This document shows positions 45,089 through 55,466 of a stretch of 64,000 bases of DNA, in pieces. The position numbers were made by a program, and so were the translations under genes. Within the stretch, counting starts at the first letter, position 1. The number at the start of each line of letters is the position of its first letter. Under the pieces are notes generated by a model. The model had not been told where the DNA came from, searched no databases, and saw nothing but the letters and a program-made list of their open reading frames with translations. This DNA comes from Mycogone perniciosa (lineage: Eukaryota > Ascomycota > Sordariomycetes > Hypocreales > Hypocreaceae), in the NCBI GenBank assembly GCA_025331125.1, contig JAOALB010000184.1:28461-92460 (forward strand), in the 5' to 3' direction.

Positions 45089-48000
45089 GATGTCCGGATC
45101 CCTAGGATCAACCGAATTCTAGGGAGAGCAACGGTGTGGTGCTGATGAGACAGCTGTAGTACTACCTACACAATCAACACCTGTTACCTGACTGACAGGG
45201 AGGTGTATATGTGTATGCGTAAGTATTACTAGGGAGGGAGAAGGATGAGAAAAAAGGAGGAGGATGAGATGGGAGAGACGGCGAAAAAGGGCACCCGTCA
45301 CACAGGCGGCGATCCTGTTGGTTTATATTCTGCTCTACGCTCCAACCTACTCCGGTCTTATCCTGTACAACAATGACAGAGGCGGGCTGCATTGCCCACC
45401 GTACGTTGGCCTTCTCAAACCCTTGCTATCTGGGCAGCCGGGGCTGAACAGTTCCGGCATGGGGCTGGCTTGGGGCTTGTTTTGTTTTGGGCGAGATGCG
45501 CGGCGTCACCGCGGCTCCTGGGGCTAGCCAAGGACACTATACACTAGGGCACTCTTCTCTAGGCCCGTTGAGATGGAGGGGAGAATGAGTGAATGGGATT
45601 GGAGGGACAAGCCGGGGTCTTGATAGGGCACTGCTATATTGGGTGGTAGGGGTGGCCGAAAACATACATTTGGCGACTCGCGTGATGCGAGAGGCGCCAT
45701 GACAGAATGCCTACTCCGTACTCCGAACGCCTACAATGCAATGCATACAGGTTGATAGCACCCGGACAAGCTTGAACTGTTTGCTGGGTACAGAGTCGCA
45801 TCGGTACTACAACACCTACATACGAGTACTGCGGATTCATGCACGAATAACGGACGCCTTGTATTATTGCAACCTTAACACGCGCTATCGAAAGGATGGC
45901 CCTGGCTCCTCTAGCCAAGCGAGCGAGATGGAGAGAGAGGCACACCAGCCCAAAGCTTTGACGCCCGAGAACAGAGCCTCGTCGTAATACTGTAAAGTTG
46001 CTATTATTGCTCGGCTGATTGGCAAGCCGTCGTTTGTGATTTGATTTACGGGCATTGGATCCACCTGCCAATGTCTCATCTCCTCCCGCCCCTCTATGTG
46101 GCCCGTGATCCCAAGGCCATCCCCATCTTCTATCTCTTGGCTCGCCAACAACTCACCGGGTTTTTCTAATGTAATGAGATTCCATTACGTAGAAAATCCG
46201 GGGGAACACGGCTTCCCCGTGGAGAAGAACTGGAGAAGAGGGCATTTCCATGAATCATGGCGCGCAAAGGCCATAGCCAAGACGCCGAAGCCTGGTGCCT
46301 GGAAATTTAGCGACGCGCGCGGTGGTGTGAGGCGGAGGAGCCGTGCTCAGATGATGGCCTGTGTTTGTGGTGCTTCGGGGTTTCGCAAAGTGTGAATCTA
46401 ATCTGTGTGAGTACTCCGAAAGGCCAGTCAGCCAACGGCAATCAGAACGCCACATTGAGGAGATGGAGGGGACAGAGTGGGCAGAGTGGACACGAGGAAG
46501 ATGTTCCATCGTTCTAGAATGAAATGAATGGGGCGACGAGATAAGCAGCACACACCTGTCTGAATACGGCTGACGCTGGACTGGGCTCACAGCAAAAGCA
46601 GGGCTTGCAAGTGCCTCATGGCTGTCCGTGCTGCGGTGGTGCTGTCTCCATGTCAGAAGCAAAAAACAATGGAATCTTGATAACGACTCTAGTTGATAGA
46701 TTGCTACCGCTAGCAGCCTTGTCCTGCTTCCTATAGCACTCGTATCTCTTCCAATATCACCCGATGCAAAGCGAGGACGCGGCAGTCCTTCGTATTAGGA
46801 GTACTCCGTATTAGTGAGAGATTTTTGATGGAATTCCCCAGGTTCGCCCCAACTCGCCACTTGCATGCTTACCCATCCTTACCCGAAGCCCAAAGGAGGG
46901 CTTAGCAAGATAGCACCAAGATAGCCTAACGCCCCAGCCCTGATTCCATCATTAAGCTTGTTGGTTCCTCCTCTCCTTGGATTTGTCCAGTACGTAATGC
47001 TCCCCCGAACTGCCCCATTAGGCAGTCTGGGCAGGGAGAAGAGGGAACCAACAATCGGGACGAGAATCCTATTCACGTAAAAGATACGGGGATACGGCCA
47101 CATGTACTCCGTACATAAATCTTTCAGCCAACAAAAACGCTGCCTCCAAAACACCGCTTTTTGCTTGTTCGCGATGCCGTTTTCATGATGGATGCCCTGA
47201 AGTATGAAGTCGACTTCACTTTGAGCCTTGTGCACTTGGCGAGATCGGTGGCGTTGTGCGCGATATCTCTTAGCCCTTGGGAAGCTTGGAGGGCTGCCAA
47301 TGATTCCTTGCCAAGGTGTTTGGCTGCCGAAGCCATCTCGGAAACGCGCCCTACCACTACTACTGCTGCTACTGCTGCTACTGCTGCTACTGCTGCTACA
47401 ATCTCTGAGGCGCGCCCTTCTCTCAACGTCTATTGCTCCGTACATGACCTTGAAATATTCCCTAAATTCTCACTTCGTATTATAGGACCGTCTCCGTTCT
47501 TATTCTCTCATACCCATTATGAGATGTACGATAATGGTACGGAGCTGTATTATCCGTTGGACTAAAACTCGGCAAAAAAACCGATGAGTCAGCACAGTGC
47601 GCGTATATTAGTCTTAGCGCCAATTCTACAGTGCAAATGACTTTCTAGATGCTCAATCAACTTGACAACTTCACGATGCCATTGAACGGAAACGGACACT
47701 GCATCATTCCACCATTACCCGTCATCAGGGATTGCGCGTGCAGGGTAGCATTCGCTCGCTATTATATTACACGCTACTATATCCCCAGCATCATGGAACT
47801 AACCGTTCACAGAATACTGGTATCCCCAGTGGGACGCGAGAGTCATTATTGCCCGTTTGCCTATGACTTTACGAGGCTGCTGCAACGACGAAACATCGAC
47901 GCGGGTCAGCCGATGCATCTTCAACTGCTGTCAGTGGTTCTCCCGGTTGAACGGTCGATGCGGAATTTCGGAATAGTTTACGCGGGTGGACTGCGGCTAT

Positions 48001-48627
48001 TTATTTGAGGCTGCAATAGATTGCTTGGTGAGATTCGCGAGTGGATTGCGGGCTATTTGCGCCTGCAATGGATTACCCTGGCGAGGTTCGTGGCGTATCG
48101 TCAGACATTGAGCCGTCATCTTCACGGCCCAAGGGCACGGATAACATTTTCCGCTATGGACTGCTGCTGCTGCTTGCTGACATCCACAAACTTAGTAATA
48201 TTACTACTACTACTATTATTAGTAGTAATAGCAACAATACGGAGTCTAATGTGCCGAAGGCTTCGAGAACCAAAAGCAAGGATGGGAAGATTGTGGGTCA
48301 TTGTTCCCAAATGCGATGTGTTGCGCCGGCTCTACGGTATCACTGAGATTTGCCGGAGCTGCCATCGGTATTTTGGCATTTTCCGAGGAATCTTACATCC
48401 ATGGGAAGGCCGTCTCGATTCTATGCAGAAAATTCTACATCATGTGCAGAAATGAGCCCGCTTGAGGGAGGGAAATCTGATTGATGATGAGGAAATAACT
48501 GACAAAGCTATATGGCAAGATGTCAGGCGAGCAACTCCACCAGAGGTACTACTTCGATAGATTCAGTCGGAACCTCCTCAGTGGGAGGCTTGGCTTCTGT
48601 TTCTTTGATGAACCATGAGCAAAATTG
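45089..48627. other. Long gene-poor region
   Basis: 3.5 kb without a supported gene. The segment 45089-45330 is CT-rich and likely belongs to the permease promoter/5' UTR. Frames such as 46879-47445 (minus) and 48021-48455 (plus) owe their length to trinucleotide repeats or chance and carry no motif. TACTCCGTA-type motifs occur at 45712-45726, 46799-46810 and 47104-47114. Confidence 0.5.
47357..47400. repeat. CTG/CTA trinucleotide microsatellite
   Basis: About five units of ACTGCTGCT-type sequence. It produces an artificial poly-Ser run in a minus-strand frame. A similar CTA/ATT triplet tract is at about 48196-48228. Confidence 0.8.
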
Positions 48628-48796
48628 TCACCGTGCAATGATAGTGGTGAACACGATAGACATTGACGCTTGCGTGAGACAGGAGTGGTCAGTCAGTTAT
48701 TTGGACGGTCCATCCTAGAGGGTTTCTTTTGCTTTATGTAAAAAAGGGCGACAATGTCCTCTTCCTAAGGTCCTCCAGCCCAACGATTTTGAGTCT
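48628..48796 (+). repeat. 169-bp dispersed repeat, copy 1
   Basis: Aligned without gaps to 51861-52029, about 93% identical. Of the roughly 11 differences I count, most are transitions (G/A, C/T). Begins TCACCG and ends CCCAACGATTTTGAGTC. It abuts a second dispersed repeat at its right edge. Non-coding in both copies. Confidence 0.75.
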
Positions 48797-48877
48797 ATCA
48801 GTAGCCTTAAATAAATATATCGCCAACAAGTCCTATAGGTCCTATAGCTAGCTAAACTGCAACTAAACTTATCTGCA
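48796..48877 (+). repeat. Second dispersed repeat, mutated copy
   Basis: Aligned with 55467-55555. Where the two differ, this copy nearly always has T for C or A for G (CCTATAGGTCCTATAGC versus CCCATAGGTCCTATGGC; AAACTGCAAC versus AAGCTGCGAC), the pattern left by repeat-induced point mutation. Confidence 0.7.
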
Positions 48878-48910
48878 ATAAAAGTAATTTAAAGCAATAA
48901 AAGTAATTTA
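48875..48910 (+). repeat. 18-bp tandem repeat (2 units)
   Basis: Unit GCAATAAAAGTAATTTAA, two copies. The same unit recurs in 4-5 degenerate copies at 56945-57030 beside the Copia element. Confidence 0.6.
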
Positions 48911-49629
48911 TAGTAGACCAACTATTTTATATATATTAAACACCTATAGCGAATTTACAGCAGTATATCCTATCATAATTCTTATACTTAGTATCCCTAT
49001 CCTGCATAGTCTAGAGCTCCTATCGACATGGTATAGCCGTTTCTCCTTCCCATAGCTCTTAGTCTGGTGGCGCAGTCCAATATTATGATTCCAACTCTTG
49101 TAAAATGGGGTCCAGCATAAACTATCGTCCTAGGTATAGCGATCGGGATGCTGTCTCGAAAAGGGATCAGATTGGTTTCTGTGATTGGACCATCTTTGGT
49201 ATTTCGATCATCCGCGTTTCTAAAGAACTAGAGCGCGGAAGGGTCTCTGAAATCGAGGAGCGAGAACTCCCAGATGAGTTCGCGGAGTTCTGGGGCAAGA
49301 CGGGGAAAAGGTGGAAGCTAGAGGGTTTGGCAACATCAATCTGTGATGACTCCTTTGATTCCATGGTGTTGGGATGAGTGTTTGAAGAATGGTTTGTTTG
49401 GGAGAAATGTGTAGTAGAGGAGGAGAGATGTTGGGTATGGCCCCGACAATTACCGTGGTGGTAGAGAGAAGGACGGATTGTAGCAGCGAGTAATGGTTTT
49501 CCTCCCAAAAAGGTGTAAGAATGGCGTCACGATAGGCCAAACTCCCATCAATCTTGCGAATCGCTCCGCCGCCAGTCCTGCCGCCCCTATAACCCTTCCA
49601 CCGCCAGCGCCCTCACCACATCTCTCTAT

Positions 49630-49824
49630 CGCGCCGATCAGCCAGTCTACTCCTTCGATGAGGATTCGCATCAAATTAGTGGCGAAGAATACTTTGGCAA
49701 GCGAGCAATGCACTCCGCTAGGTACGCAAAGCCAAAGCTGCTCAGCGCTAGCGTGCCCAAGAACATGCTGTCAGTGGATCAAGATTGGGAAACCGAGGAG
49801 TTTGCCTTTGGCGACGACGATAAT
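49630..49824 (+). pseudogene. Inverted host-gene-like fragment
   Basis: Plus-strand coding-like sequence: QPVYSFDEDSHQISGEEYFG followed by KRAMHSARYAKPKLLSASVP and MLSVDQDWETEEFAFGDDD. It has no start of its own and ends where the repeat family's 3' tail begins on the other strand. The composition and peptide are typical of a conserved Ser/Pro-rich regulatory or RNA-binding protein, which I do not name with confidence. It lies inverted between two halves of a repeat-family 3' UTR, so it looks inserted. Confidence 0.5.
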
Positions 49825-49836
49825 GTCCAAAAAGGA

Positions 49837-50305
49837 CTACTCAGGCTCTGTCATAATGACGTCGCCGTCGTTGGCCTTGTTAGGCGGGCTGTCGGCGGTG
49901 GGGGTAATCAGGTGCTCCGAAGAACCGAATGCAGAAGTGTGCAGTAACTTGAGAGTCTCGGATGTGCAAGAGTCCCACTGCTAAGCGATGGAGATGGCGA
50001 ATCGAGGCCGAATTTTGAAGGGACCGAGGATGGCCATAGGGCAGCAAGAAAACGGGCAGCGTTGGAGATGCCATTGGAATCGAATGAGGCCGGGAGCGGG
50101 GCATCGAGGACATACAGGCCCTTGGTCGCGGGAGACAGGCCAAATCCAAGGCGCGTCGAGTCGTCGTCGTGTGGCGAGCCATAGTTGGAGTTGGGATGCG
50201 AGTAAGGCGTGTCAATGGTGGGGAGGCCGTTGTCGAGGCTGGGCTGTCGGCCGAGATGGTGGCTATTCTGGTGGTGGGAGTGTTGCTGTCTGGTAGTCGG
50301 AGCAG
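49837..50305 (-). pseudogene. Chimeric unit A: host-like fragment joined to DGDVIMTEPE tail
   Basis: On the minus strand a coding-like frame reads RQPSLDNGLPTIDTPYSHPN, then GLSPATKGLYVLDAPLPASF and SSVPSKFGLDSPSPSLSSG. After one frame slip it continues LLHTSAFGSSEHLITPTADS and ends KANDGDVIMTEPE with TAG at 49837-49839. The tail and the bases after the stop (TCCTTTTTGGAC) match units B and C. The body appears to come from the same host-like gene as the inverted fragment at 49630-49824. It lacks an ATG and leader of its own, starting directly in the 3' UTR of unit B. Frame break and missing start argue for a non-functional insertion. Confidence 0.5.
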
Positions 50306-50340
50306 CATCCTCCCAAAAAGTCCAAAAGGTCCAAAAAGGA

Positions 50341-50442
50341 CTACTCAGGCTCTGTCATGATGACGTCGCCGTCGTTGGCTTCCACCACAGCGGCCGGAGC
50401 AGTAGCACCACCGGGCCACCGTCGATACATATAGTGTTTCAT
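50341..50442 (-). CDS. Chimeric unit B: 33-residue ORF, deletion form of unit C
   Basis: The ATG at 50442 follows a leader intron end (CTGACTAAGCTATAG then AATGA), as in units C and D. The product starts MKHYMYRRWPGGATAPAAV and ends VEANDGDVIMTEPE. It keeps the first and last residues of the 160-residue unit C protein (MNYYIH..GPGG and DGDVIMTDP) and lacks the RGG and zinc-knuckle parts. A degenerate zinc-knuckle stretch lies instead upstream at 50700-50870. Whether it is translated is unknown. Confidence 0.4.
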   Translation of the reverse strand: MKHYMYRRWPGGATAPAAVVEANDGDVIMTEPE

Positions 50443-51060
50443 TCTATAGCTTAGTCAGATATTTCCCTTTGATCATGAACTCAGTATAGAGTAATGAGTT
50501 GTAAGGATAGGTTCAAGCGGTGGAGTGAAGCAACTATGTAGTGCTGGGTCAAACAGTGAAGATAGAAACTGTAAGGAGACAGAGGCTAGAGAGAGACTTG
50601 AAAGAGAAATTGAACATGATAACGTACTTGGTTCTGGATCATGGGCTGGGGGAATCCAATACCGCCCTTTTGAGTCCGCGCCACCTCTGGTGCGGCCGCA
50701 ATGGGTCCATCCCCTTTGTTCCAGGGCCCTCCGCTGGGAGCCCAAACAGGCAGCCCACGATCCGATGGTCAACGAGGCACACCGATCACAGTTGTCACCG
50801 TCGATACTGGACACCGGCCGACGAAGAAATCGAAAATCGTGATAGAGCTTGAATGTCTTTGTCGGATGTCTGGGAGGTATATAGCGGGTGCGAAAGCAGC
50901 CCGGGGGGGGCGGTTGCTGTAAACTGTCGTCAGTCATCACTCGGTACTCCATGAAGATCCTTGATGATGTGATGGCGTTGGGGCTTACTTCTAGGTAATG
51001 GTAGTGGTGGTGGTGGTGGTGTTGATCATGGTAGTGTAGAAGGAAGAAAGAAAAGAGAGG
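50443..51060 (-). promoter_or_regulatory. Leader region of chimeric unit B
   Basis: On the minus strand this segment matches the leader of unit C in blocks: a CTTTTCTTTCTTCC tract at about 51030-51050, a GTAAGCCCCAACGCC donor-like block at about 50975-50995, and the block before the ATG at 50443-50610 (GGTTCAAGCGGTGGAGTGAA on the plus strand). Between them, 50700-50870 encodes a decayed zinc-knuckle relative (DGDNCDRCASLTIGSWAAC; SQRRALEQRGW) aligned to unit C. A GT-rich microsatellite is at 51000-51025. Confidence 0.45.
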
Positions 51061-51860
51061 TGGAAAAGGATATATATTAAGAGAGAGAGAAAGAGAGGGA
51101 TTCCCTTGATTCGTTCTTCCTAAAGGCAGCAGGTCACTACTACCTTACGTGTGAACTTCCCGCGGCAAGCTCTACTGACGTGGGTAAGAAGACGTGGTTA
51201 ACTTGGTTATGGGGCCTTAGAGTGCAATACGAGTACGTACTTGTACATCCATAAAAAAGTCAGTACTACCCCGGAAACCAACGAAACAAACCTGCTGCTC
51301 CAGCCAAACTTCAGGGTCTTCATCACCGCTTTTACCCCACCGAATGAAGAAATCAACCAACATTTTCCTGCTTTCAGGTGATAGTGTGCATACCGCCTAC
51401 CCATATGCCAATGCGCTGAGTGGGTGACAATAAACTAATATTAAAAAGGAATAATAACGCCTCTATCTACTACGGTAGCATATTAGCTAATATTTGCAAA
51501 AGGTGCAAATGCGCCAAAACACCAACCCCGCATCGCATAATCGTTATCGCATACATTAACTCTTAGTATATAGCTATGTATAGAATAATAAGCTATACCT
51601 TATGTCCTAGCGAAGCGGGCACGGGGATTATCGATTTTGAGACCTGAAAAGTTATAGTAAGGATGCTTGTTTCTTCCAAGTCGATGTGTACAGAAGCCCG
51701 CTTTTATAACCAGCCCGCACAATTAACGGTAGTGTTTGACCACAACACTAAGCCTAAAGATCGATCCCTCTCAATGTCCCTTCTAATCCATTCCGCATCA
51801 GTTCCTTCCAGAGCTTCCAAGAAACCGCAGCAGCTTTTTCCACAGCCTCACTGGCTGTTA
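51061..51860. other. Intergenic, AT-rich in the middle
   Basis: 800 bp. The part 51430-51620 is AT-rich and gene-free. No gene recognised. Confidence 0.5.
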
Positions 51861-52029
51861 TCACCGTTCAATGATAGTGGTGAACACAATGGACATTGAC
51901 GCTTGCGTGAGACAGGAGTGGTCAGTCAGTTGTTTGGACGGTCCATCCTAGAGGGTTTCTTTTGCTTTAAGTAAAGAAGGGCGATAATGTCCTCTTCCTG
52001 AGGTCCTCCAGCCCAACGATTTCGAGTCC
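51861..52029 (+). repeat. 169-bp dispersed repeat, copy 2
   Basis: Partner of 48628-48796, same orientation, same length, about 3.2 kb apart. Flanks differ at both ends. Confidence 0.75.
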
Positions 52030-53930
52030 ACGTCCGGAGTCCTTTTTACCTCCCTCGCTAATTTCGTCTCCTTCTTCGACTCATCCTCATCCTTGGTTGA
52101 TACTCTTTTCATTCTCGTCCCCTGTCACACTTTTTCCCCAAGACATTCTCAATAAACTCCACCTTCATCTTCAGCGTTGGTATTTGCTCGTGATTCCCTT
52201 CTTTTCCTCCTCCCAGTCGTTGCTCATGAGCATCATCGGGTCTTGGTGATTTCTGACACTCTCGTGCCTCAAACACCAATGGCTTTCTGTCATTCATCCA
52301 GTTGAGCCTGATCAACGCCTGTGGATGCGCTGCGTCGTTGCCACCGGCATTTTGTTTGTACGTGGTAGGTCTTCTCATAGACCTGAGAGTAAGATATTCT
52401 CATCAGGTCATGCATACGGTAGTGGTTGGAATCACATTCGATATTGCTCCAACAGTTCTTCGCTTAAGGACTGTCAATGCCAGGGATTGAAGTCCTTTTG
52501 GAGAGAACGAGTCTTGGATAAAACAGAGCGACCTTTTGGCCGTAGTAAGTCTCCTGTCGCACAACCAGCATCGAGGCCCGAACGCCTTCAGAACTGAGCC
52601 CATGATCGGATCCATGTTGAGTAAACGACCGATGCTCGAAACGAAGCTGCTATCAAGAAGTAATATTAGCACTTGTCTCTGAAGCAAGTCCCAATCACCA
52701 TTGCTCTGGGGCGACACACTTGCTGGTAGCTCCACATCGCCCCTGGAAGTTGGAAAGCGTGATTTGTCAGGTCTTAGGGGTTCATTGCAGGGTAACCTTT
52801 CTTGTGCGGCGTTTGGTGGTACAGTAATTAAACCAGTGCTGTTGAGTATGATGGTGGGTGCTCTTTGACGAGCCCTTAAAATCCTGGGGATATCCGTTTA
52901 AGAGGCGATTCGGTTTGGTAGTGGAGTAGATAGTAATCACGTCATATGTGCTTGTGGACAATGACACCGGGCTGAGCGTTCATCCAGGAGACGATCTTGG
53001 GTTGATCAGACCTCAGCTCGCTAAGGGAGTCCTGTGCCCAAAGAGTCAGTGAACCATCACAGAAGGGTTTTATAGGTGGTGGAAATCTCTTTACCGTTTG
53101 GAGTTCAGTAAGAAGCGGTAGTCTAGTTGCATGATGGAAGTTGAAGGAAGCAGCCGTATAGGAGCGTTTGTATCTGTAGGATATCTGTAGGTGTTGTATA
53201 AACTCTCAAGACACGGTAGATGTGATGAGAGGGGAAGAAAAAAGGTCCACATTGGAAGGAGGCGGAAGGGATTTATACGTATTGAAGGCGTTAGGCAGCA
53301 GACGAAAACGTTGAGTCGTATTCACAGTCGGCGACATGACGGCACACTGCATGAAGACTGGGCCACACGAGATGCGATAACACAACCCAAGCCCAGTAAA
53401 TAAATAGAGCCACTTGCGTTTACAAACAAGGGCGAGACTATAGCGATACAGCAGGAATTGAAACAGATTGCCGTTCAGGTAGAACATTCATTCATCATTT
53501 TATCACGTTAACCAGACCACCAGGGTCTTCAAACCAGACCTTCCGCTACAGAAAACACAGCTCAAGCATATTGAGGTTAATACCTGCTGGGCAAGACAGA
53601 CTTACCAACAAGGCTGGTTTAGGAACGAATACACTAATGGGTGAAATGATCGCCGATTGTCTTACAAAGATCCTCCCGGGTAGAGGTTCCAGTCGTTTGA
53701 TGAATCGTATCGTAGCTGTTCTCACTGGATCCACATGTCCGGCGTGGTAAGATCTAGCCGACCGGACGGACTCATCGCGAAGTCGGACATTGCGTTTTAG
53801 CTGTGTCCACAGTGGAGGCCTGTTCTGCCACACGATCAGAAAAAAGCACGAAGCCTGCTACGACATGATGTAGAGCAGGGTCGTTTTGTGCTGGAATGAT
53901 GATGACGATGAAGGAAAATGACAATGCATT
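52030..53930. other. Gene-poor region, no supported gene
   Basis: 1.9 kb. Minus-strand frames at 52109-52378 and 52403-52735 (ASVSPQSNGDWDLLQRQV) and a plus-strand frame at 53191-53403 show some protein-like stretches, but no recognisable family and no splice solution was found. Confidence 0.4.
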
Positions 53931-54039
53931 AGTGTTGGGCAGCCAGGAATCACCGTAGTAATAGAGAGAAGGACAGATTGTAGCAGCGAGTAATTTTTGT
54001 TTTTTTTTCCTCAAAAAAGCCAAAAAAGTCCAAGAAGGA
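53931..54039 (-). other. Conserved 3' flank of chimeric family
   Basis: The block AGAGAGAAGGACAGATTGTA (plus strand, from about 53962) and the adjoining GCAGCGAGTAAT match 49463-49495 downstream of unit A/B, marking a shared 3' UTR or downstream region. Confidence 0.5.
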
Positions 54040-54522
54040 CTACGGGTCTGTCATGATGACATCACCGTCGGCCTCCTTGGCCGGAGGAGCATCACCGCCG
54101 GGCCCACCAGCACCGCCACGGGCCGCATCTCGGGCGGCCTGATCTCGGATAGCCGCCCCCAACACCGCCATAGTCTCGGGGTCAAACCCCATCTCCTCCA
54201 GCGCCCGCCGCTGGGTCTGGGACAGACCCCCATCGGGAGCCCGCCCAGGTCCCAGCGGACAGGCCACCGTACGATGGCCCGGAAGCCCACACCGATAACA
54301 GAGGTTGTCACCGCCGCCATGCCCACGCCCATGTCCTCCACCACGACCCCGGCCATCACCGCCACGCCCGCCGCGACCTCCACGACCACCGACACGACCG
54401 CCGCCCCGGCCCCGCCCGCACCGGCCACCACGTCCACCACGACCGACGCGGCCGAAGCCACCGCCACCACCGCCATTGCCCATCGGGTCACCGCCCGGGC
54501 CAATATGAATATAATAGTTCAT
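54040..54522 (-). CDS. Chimeric unit C: RGG-repeat protein with one CCHC zinc knuckle
   Basis: 160 residues. The N-terminus MNYYIHIGPGGDPMGNGG leads into an RGG/GRG-rich stretch (about 20-72), followed by a single CCHC knuckle, CYRCGLPGHRTVAC (about 75-88). A short helical region (SQTQRRALEEMGFDPETMAV) and an Ala/Gly-rich part precede the tail ADGDVIMTDP. RGG boxes and CCHC knuckles bind RNA or single-stranded DNA, as in Gis2/CNBP-type and retroviral-Gag-type proteins. The ATG lies immediately after a 260-nt intron (donor GTAAGTTG at 54782, acceptor CTATAG at 54523-54528, with a GCTGACTAA branch). An upstream exon ends in frame with this ATG but has no start codon. Expression is plausible but unproven. 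The GC-rich coding sequence stands out from its neighbours. Confidence 0.6.
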   Translation of the reverse strand: MNYYIHIGPGGDPMGNGGGGGGFGRVGRGGRGGRCGRGRGGGRVGGRGGRGGRGGDGRGRGGGHGRGHGGGDNLCYRCGLPGHRTVACPLGPGRAPDGGLSQTQRRALEEMGFDPETMAVLGAAIRDQAARDAARGGAGGPGGDAPPAKEADGDVIMTDP

Positions 54523-54782
54523 CTATAGTTTAGTCAGCATATATCCTTTGATCGTGGACTCATTGTAGAGTAGGGAGTTGCAAGGATAGGTTCAATTGGT
54601 GGAGTGAGGTAATGTAGAATGCTGGGTGAAATGGTAAGGATGGAAACTGAATGAGACAAAGACAGGACACTTCATTGGAAGTTTGACAGGAGGGAGAATG
54701 GATAACAATGGATACCGGGATCTCCATCGATACGAAAATATCAATTGAGTATTGAGTAAAGAAATTGAATATGACAACTTAC

Positions 54783-54878
54783 TTGGTTCTTGGACTTGAC
54801 GTTGTCGATGGTATCAGAGGATTTCTCCTCGAGGGTGATAGTCTTGCTGGTGAGGAGGGTCTTGACGAAGATTTGTAT
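54783..54878 (-). pseudogene. Ubiquitin-like exon fragment 2 (32 codons)
   Basis: The minus strand reads IQIFVKTLLTSKTITLEEKS and then SDTIDNVKSKNQ, matching the first ~30 residues of ubiquitin with one inserted residue. The initiator ATG is ATA. It ends exactly at a GTAAGT donor, in phase with the ATG of unit C. The C-terminal 45 residues of ubiquitin, including the di-Gly end, are absent. Confidence 0.75.
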
Positions 54879-54945
54879 GTCTGCTGGATGGAAAACGATG
54901 ACGGTTAGTATATCTTGATGATGTGATGGCGTGGGAGCTTACCTA

Positions 54946-55005
54946 TGGGGACTCTGTCCCAAGGGTGATGGTCTTGCCCGTAAGGATCTTGATGAAAATT
55001 TGCAG
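54946..55005 (-). pseudogene. Ubiquitin-like exon fragment 1 (20 codons)
   Basis: The minus strand reads LQIFIKILTGKTITLGTESP, then TAG overlapping the exon end before a GTAAGC donor. Residues 2-15 match ubiquitin closely. The initiator ATG is CTG. A second, more diverged copy of the same exon as fragment 2. Confidence 0.7.
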
Positions 55006-55466
55006 CAAACCGCGATCAGCCTCAACCATTCATTCGAGTTGATGACGACGACGACGATGATGACGATGATGATGATGGACTTACTGATTGATTGTTTGAT
55101 TGATTGACTGACTTCTGGATGGAAAACGATAACAGTTAGTGGATTTGATGATGCAATAGTGTTGGAGTTTACTCACGAAGAAGATGGTGATGATGATGGT
55201 GTGGAAGAAAGAAAAAGAGAAAACGCCAAGGCTTGTGGGAGATAGGCCTTGACTCTCCTCGTTAGTCTTCATCGAAGCACGTGCAGCTTTCTATGCTCTT
55301 AGACGGTATTTCTCACCTTGGGTTAACAGCTGGCTGTGAATTTCAGACAGCTGGTCGTTCGGTCGATACGCGGTGGCCAGCCCTTTTATGTCGCCTTCGT
55401 TCCAAGCTGACGACTTGGTGATAGTCATTTCAGCTGTATTCCTACCTGGCAACTCTCGTGCAGCAA

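Larger units (their letters stand above)
54523..55225 (-). promoter_or_regulatory. Multi-intron leader of unit C
   Basis: Read on the minus strand: a pyrimidine-rich leader (TTTCTCTTTTTCTTTCTTCC), a donor GTGAGT at 55176, an acceptor CATCCAG at 55115, a 30-nt exon, a donor GTAAGT at 55084, an upstream ubiquitin-like exon ending at 54943 with donor GTAAGC, a second CATCCAG acceptor near 54882-54888, a second ubiquitin-like exon, and the last intron 54782-54523. The succession of partly repeated exon-intron modules suggests internal duplication. It resembles the 5' part of a polyubiquitin gene. Confidence 0.5.

Noticed and set aside
46879..47445. 188-codon minus-strand frame with a 14-Ser run
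   Set aside because: Its length is created by a trinucleotide microsatellite; the rest has no motif, and the opposite strand is open over the same repeat.
48021..48455. Cys-containing 144-codon plus-strand frame suggestive of a zinc finger
   Set aside because: Cys/His spacing does not fit a known finger, and the frame runs through CTG and CTA microsatellites.
54274..54528. Thr/Ala/Pro-rich plus-strand frames opposite unit C
   Set aside because: They are antisense shadows of the Gly/Arg-rich repeats of the minus-strand gene.
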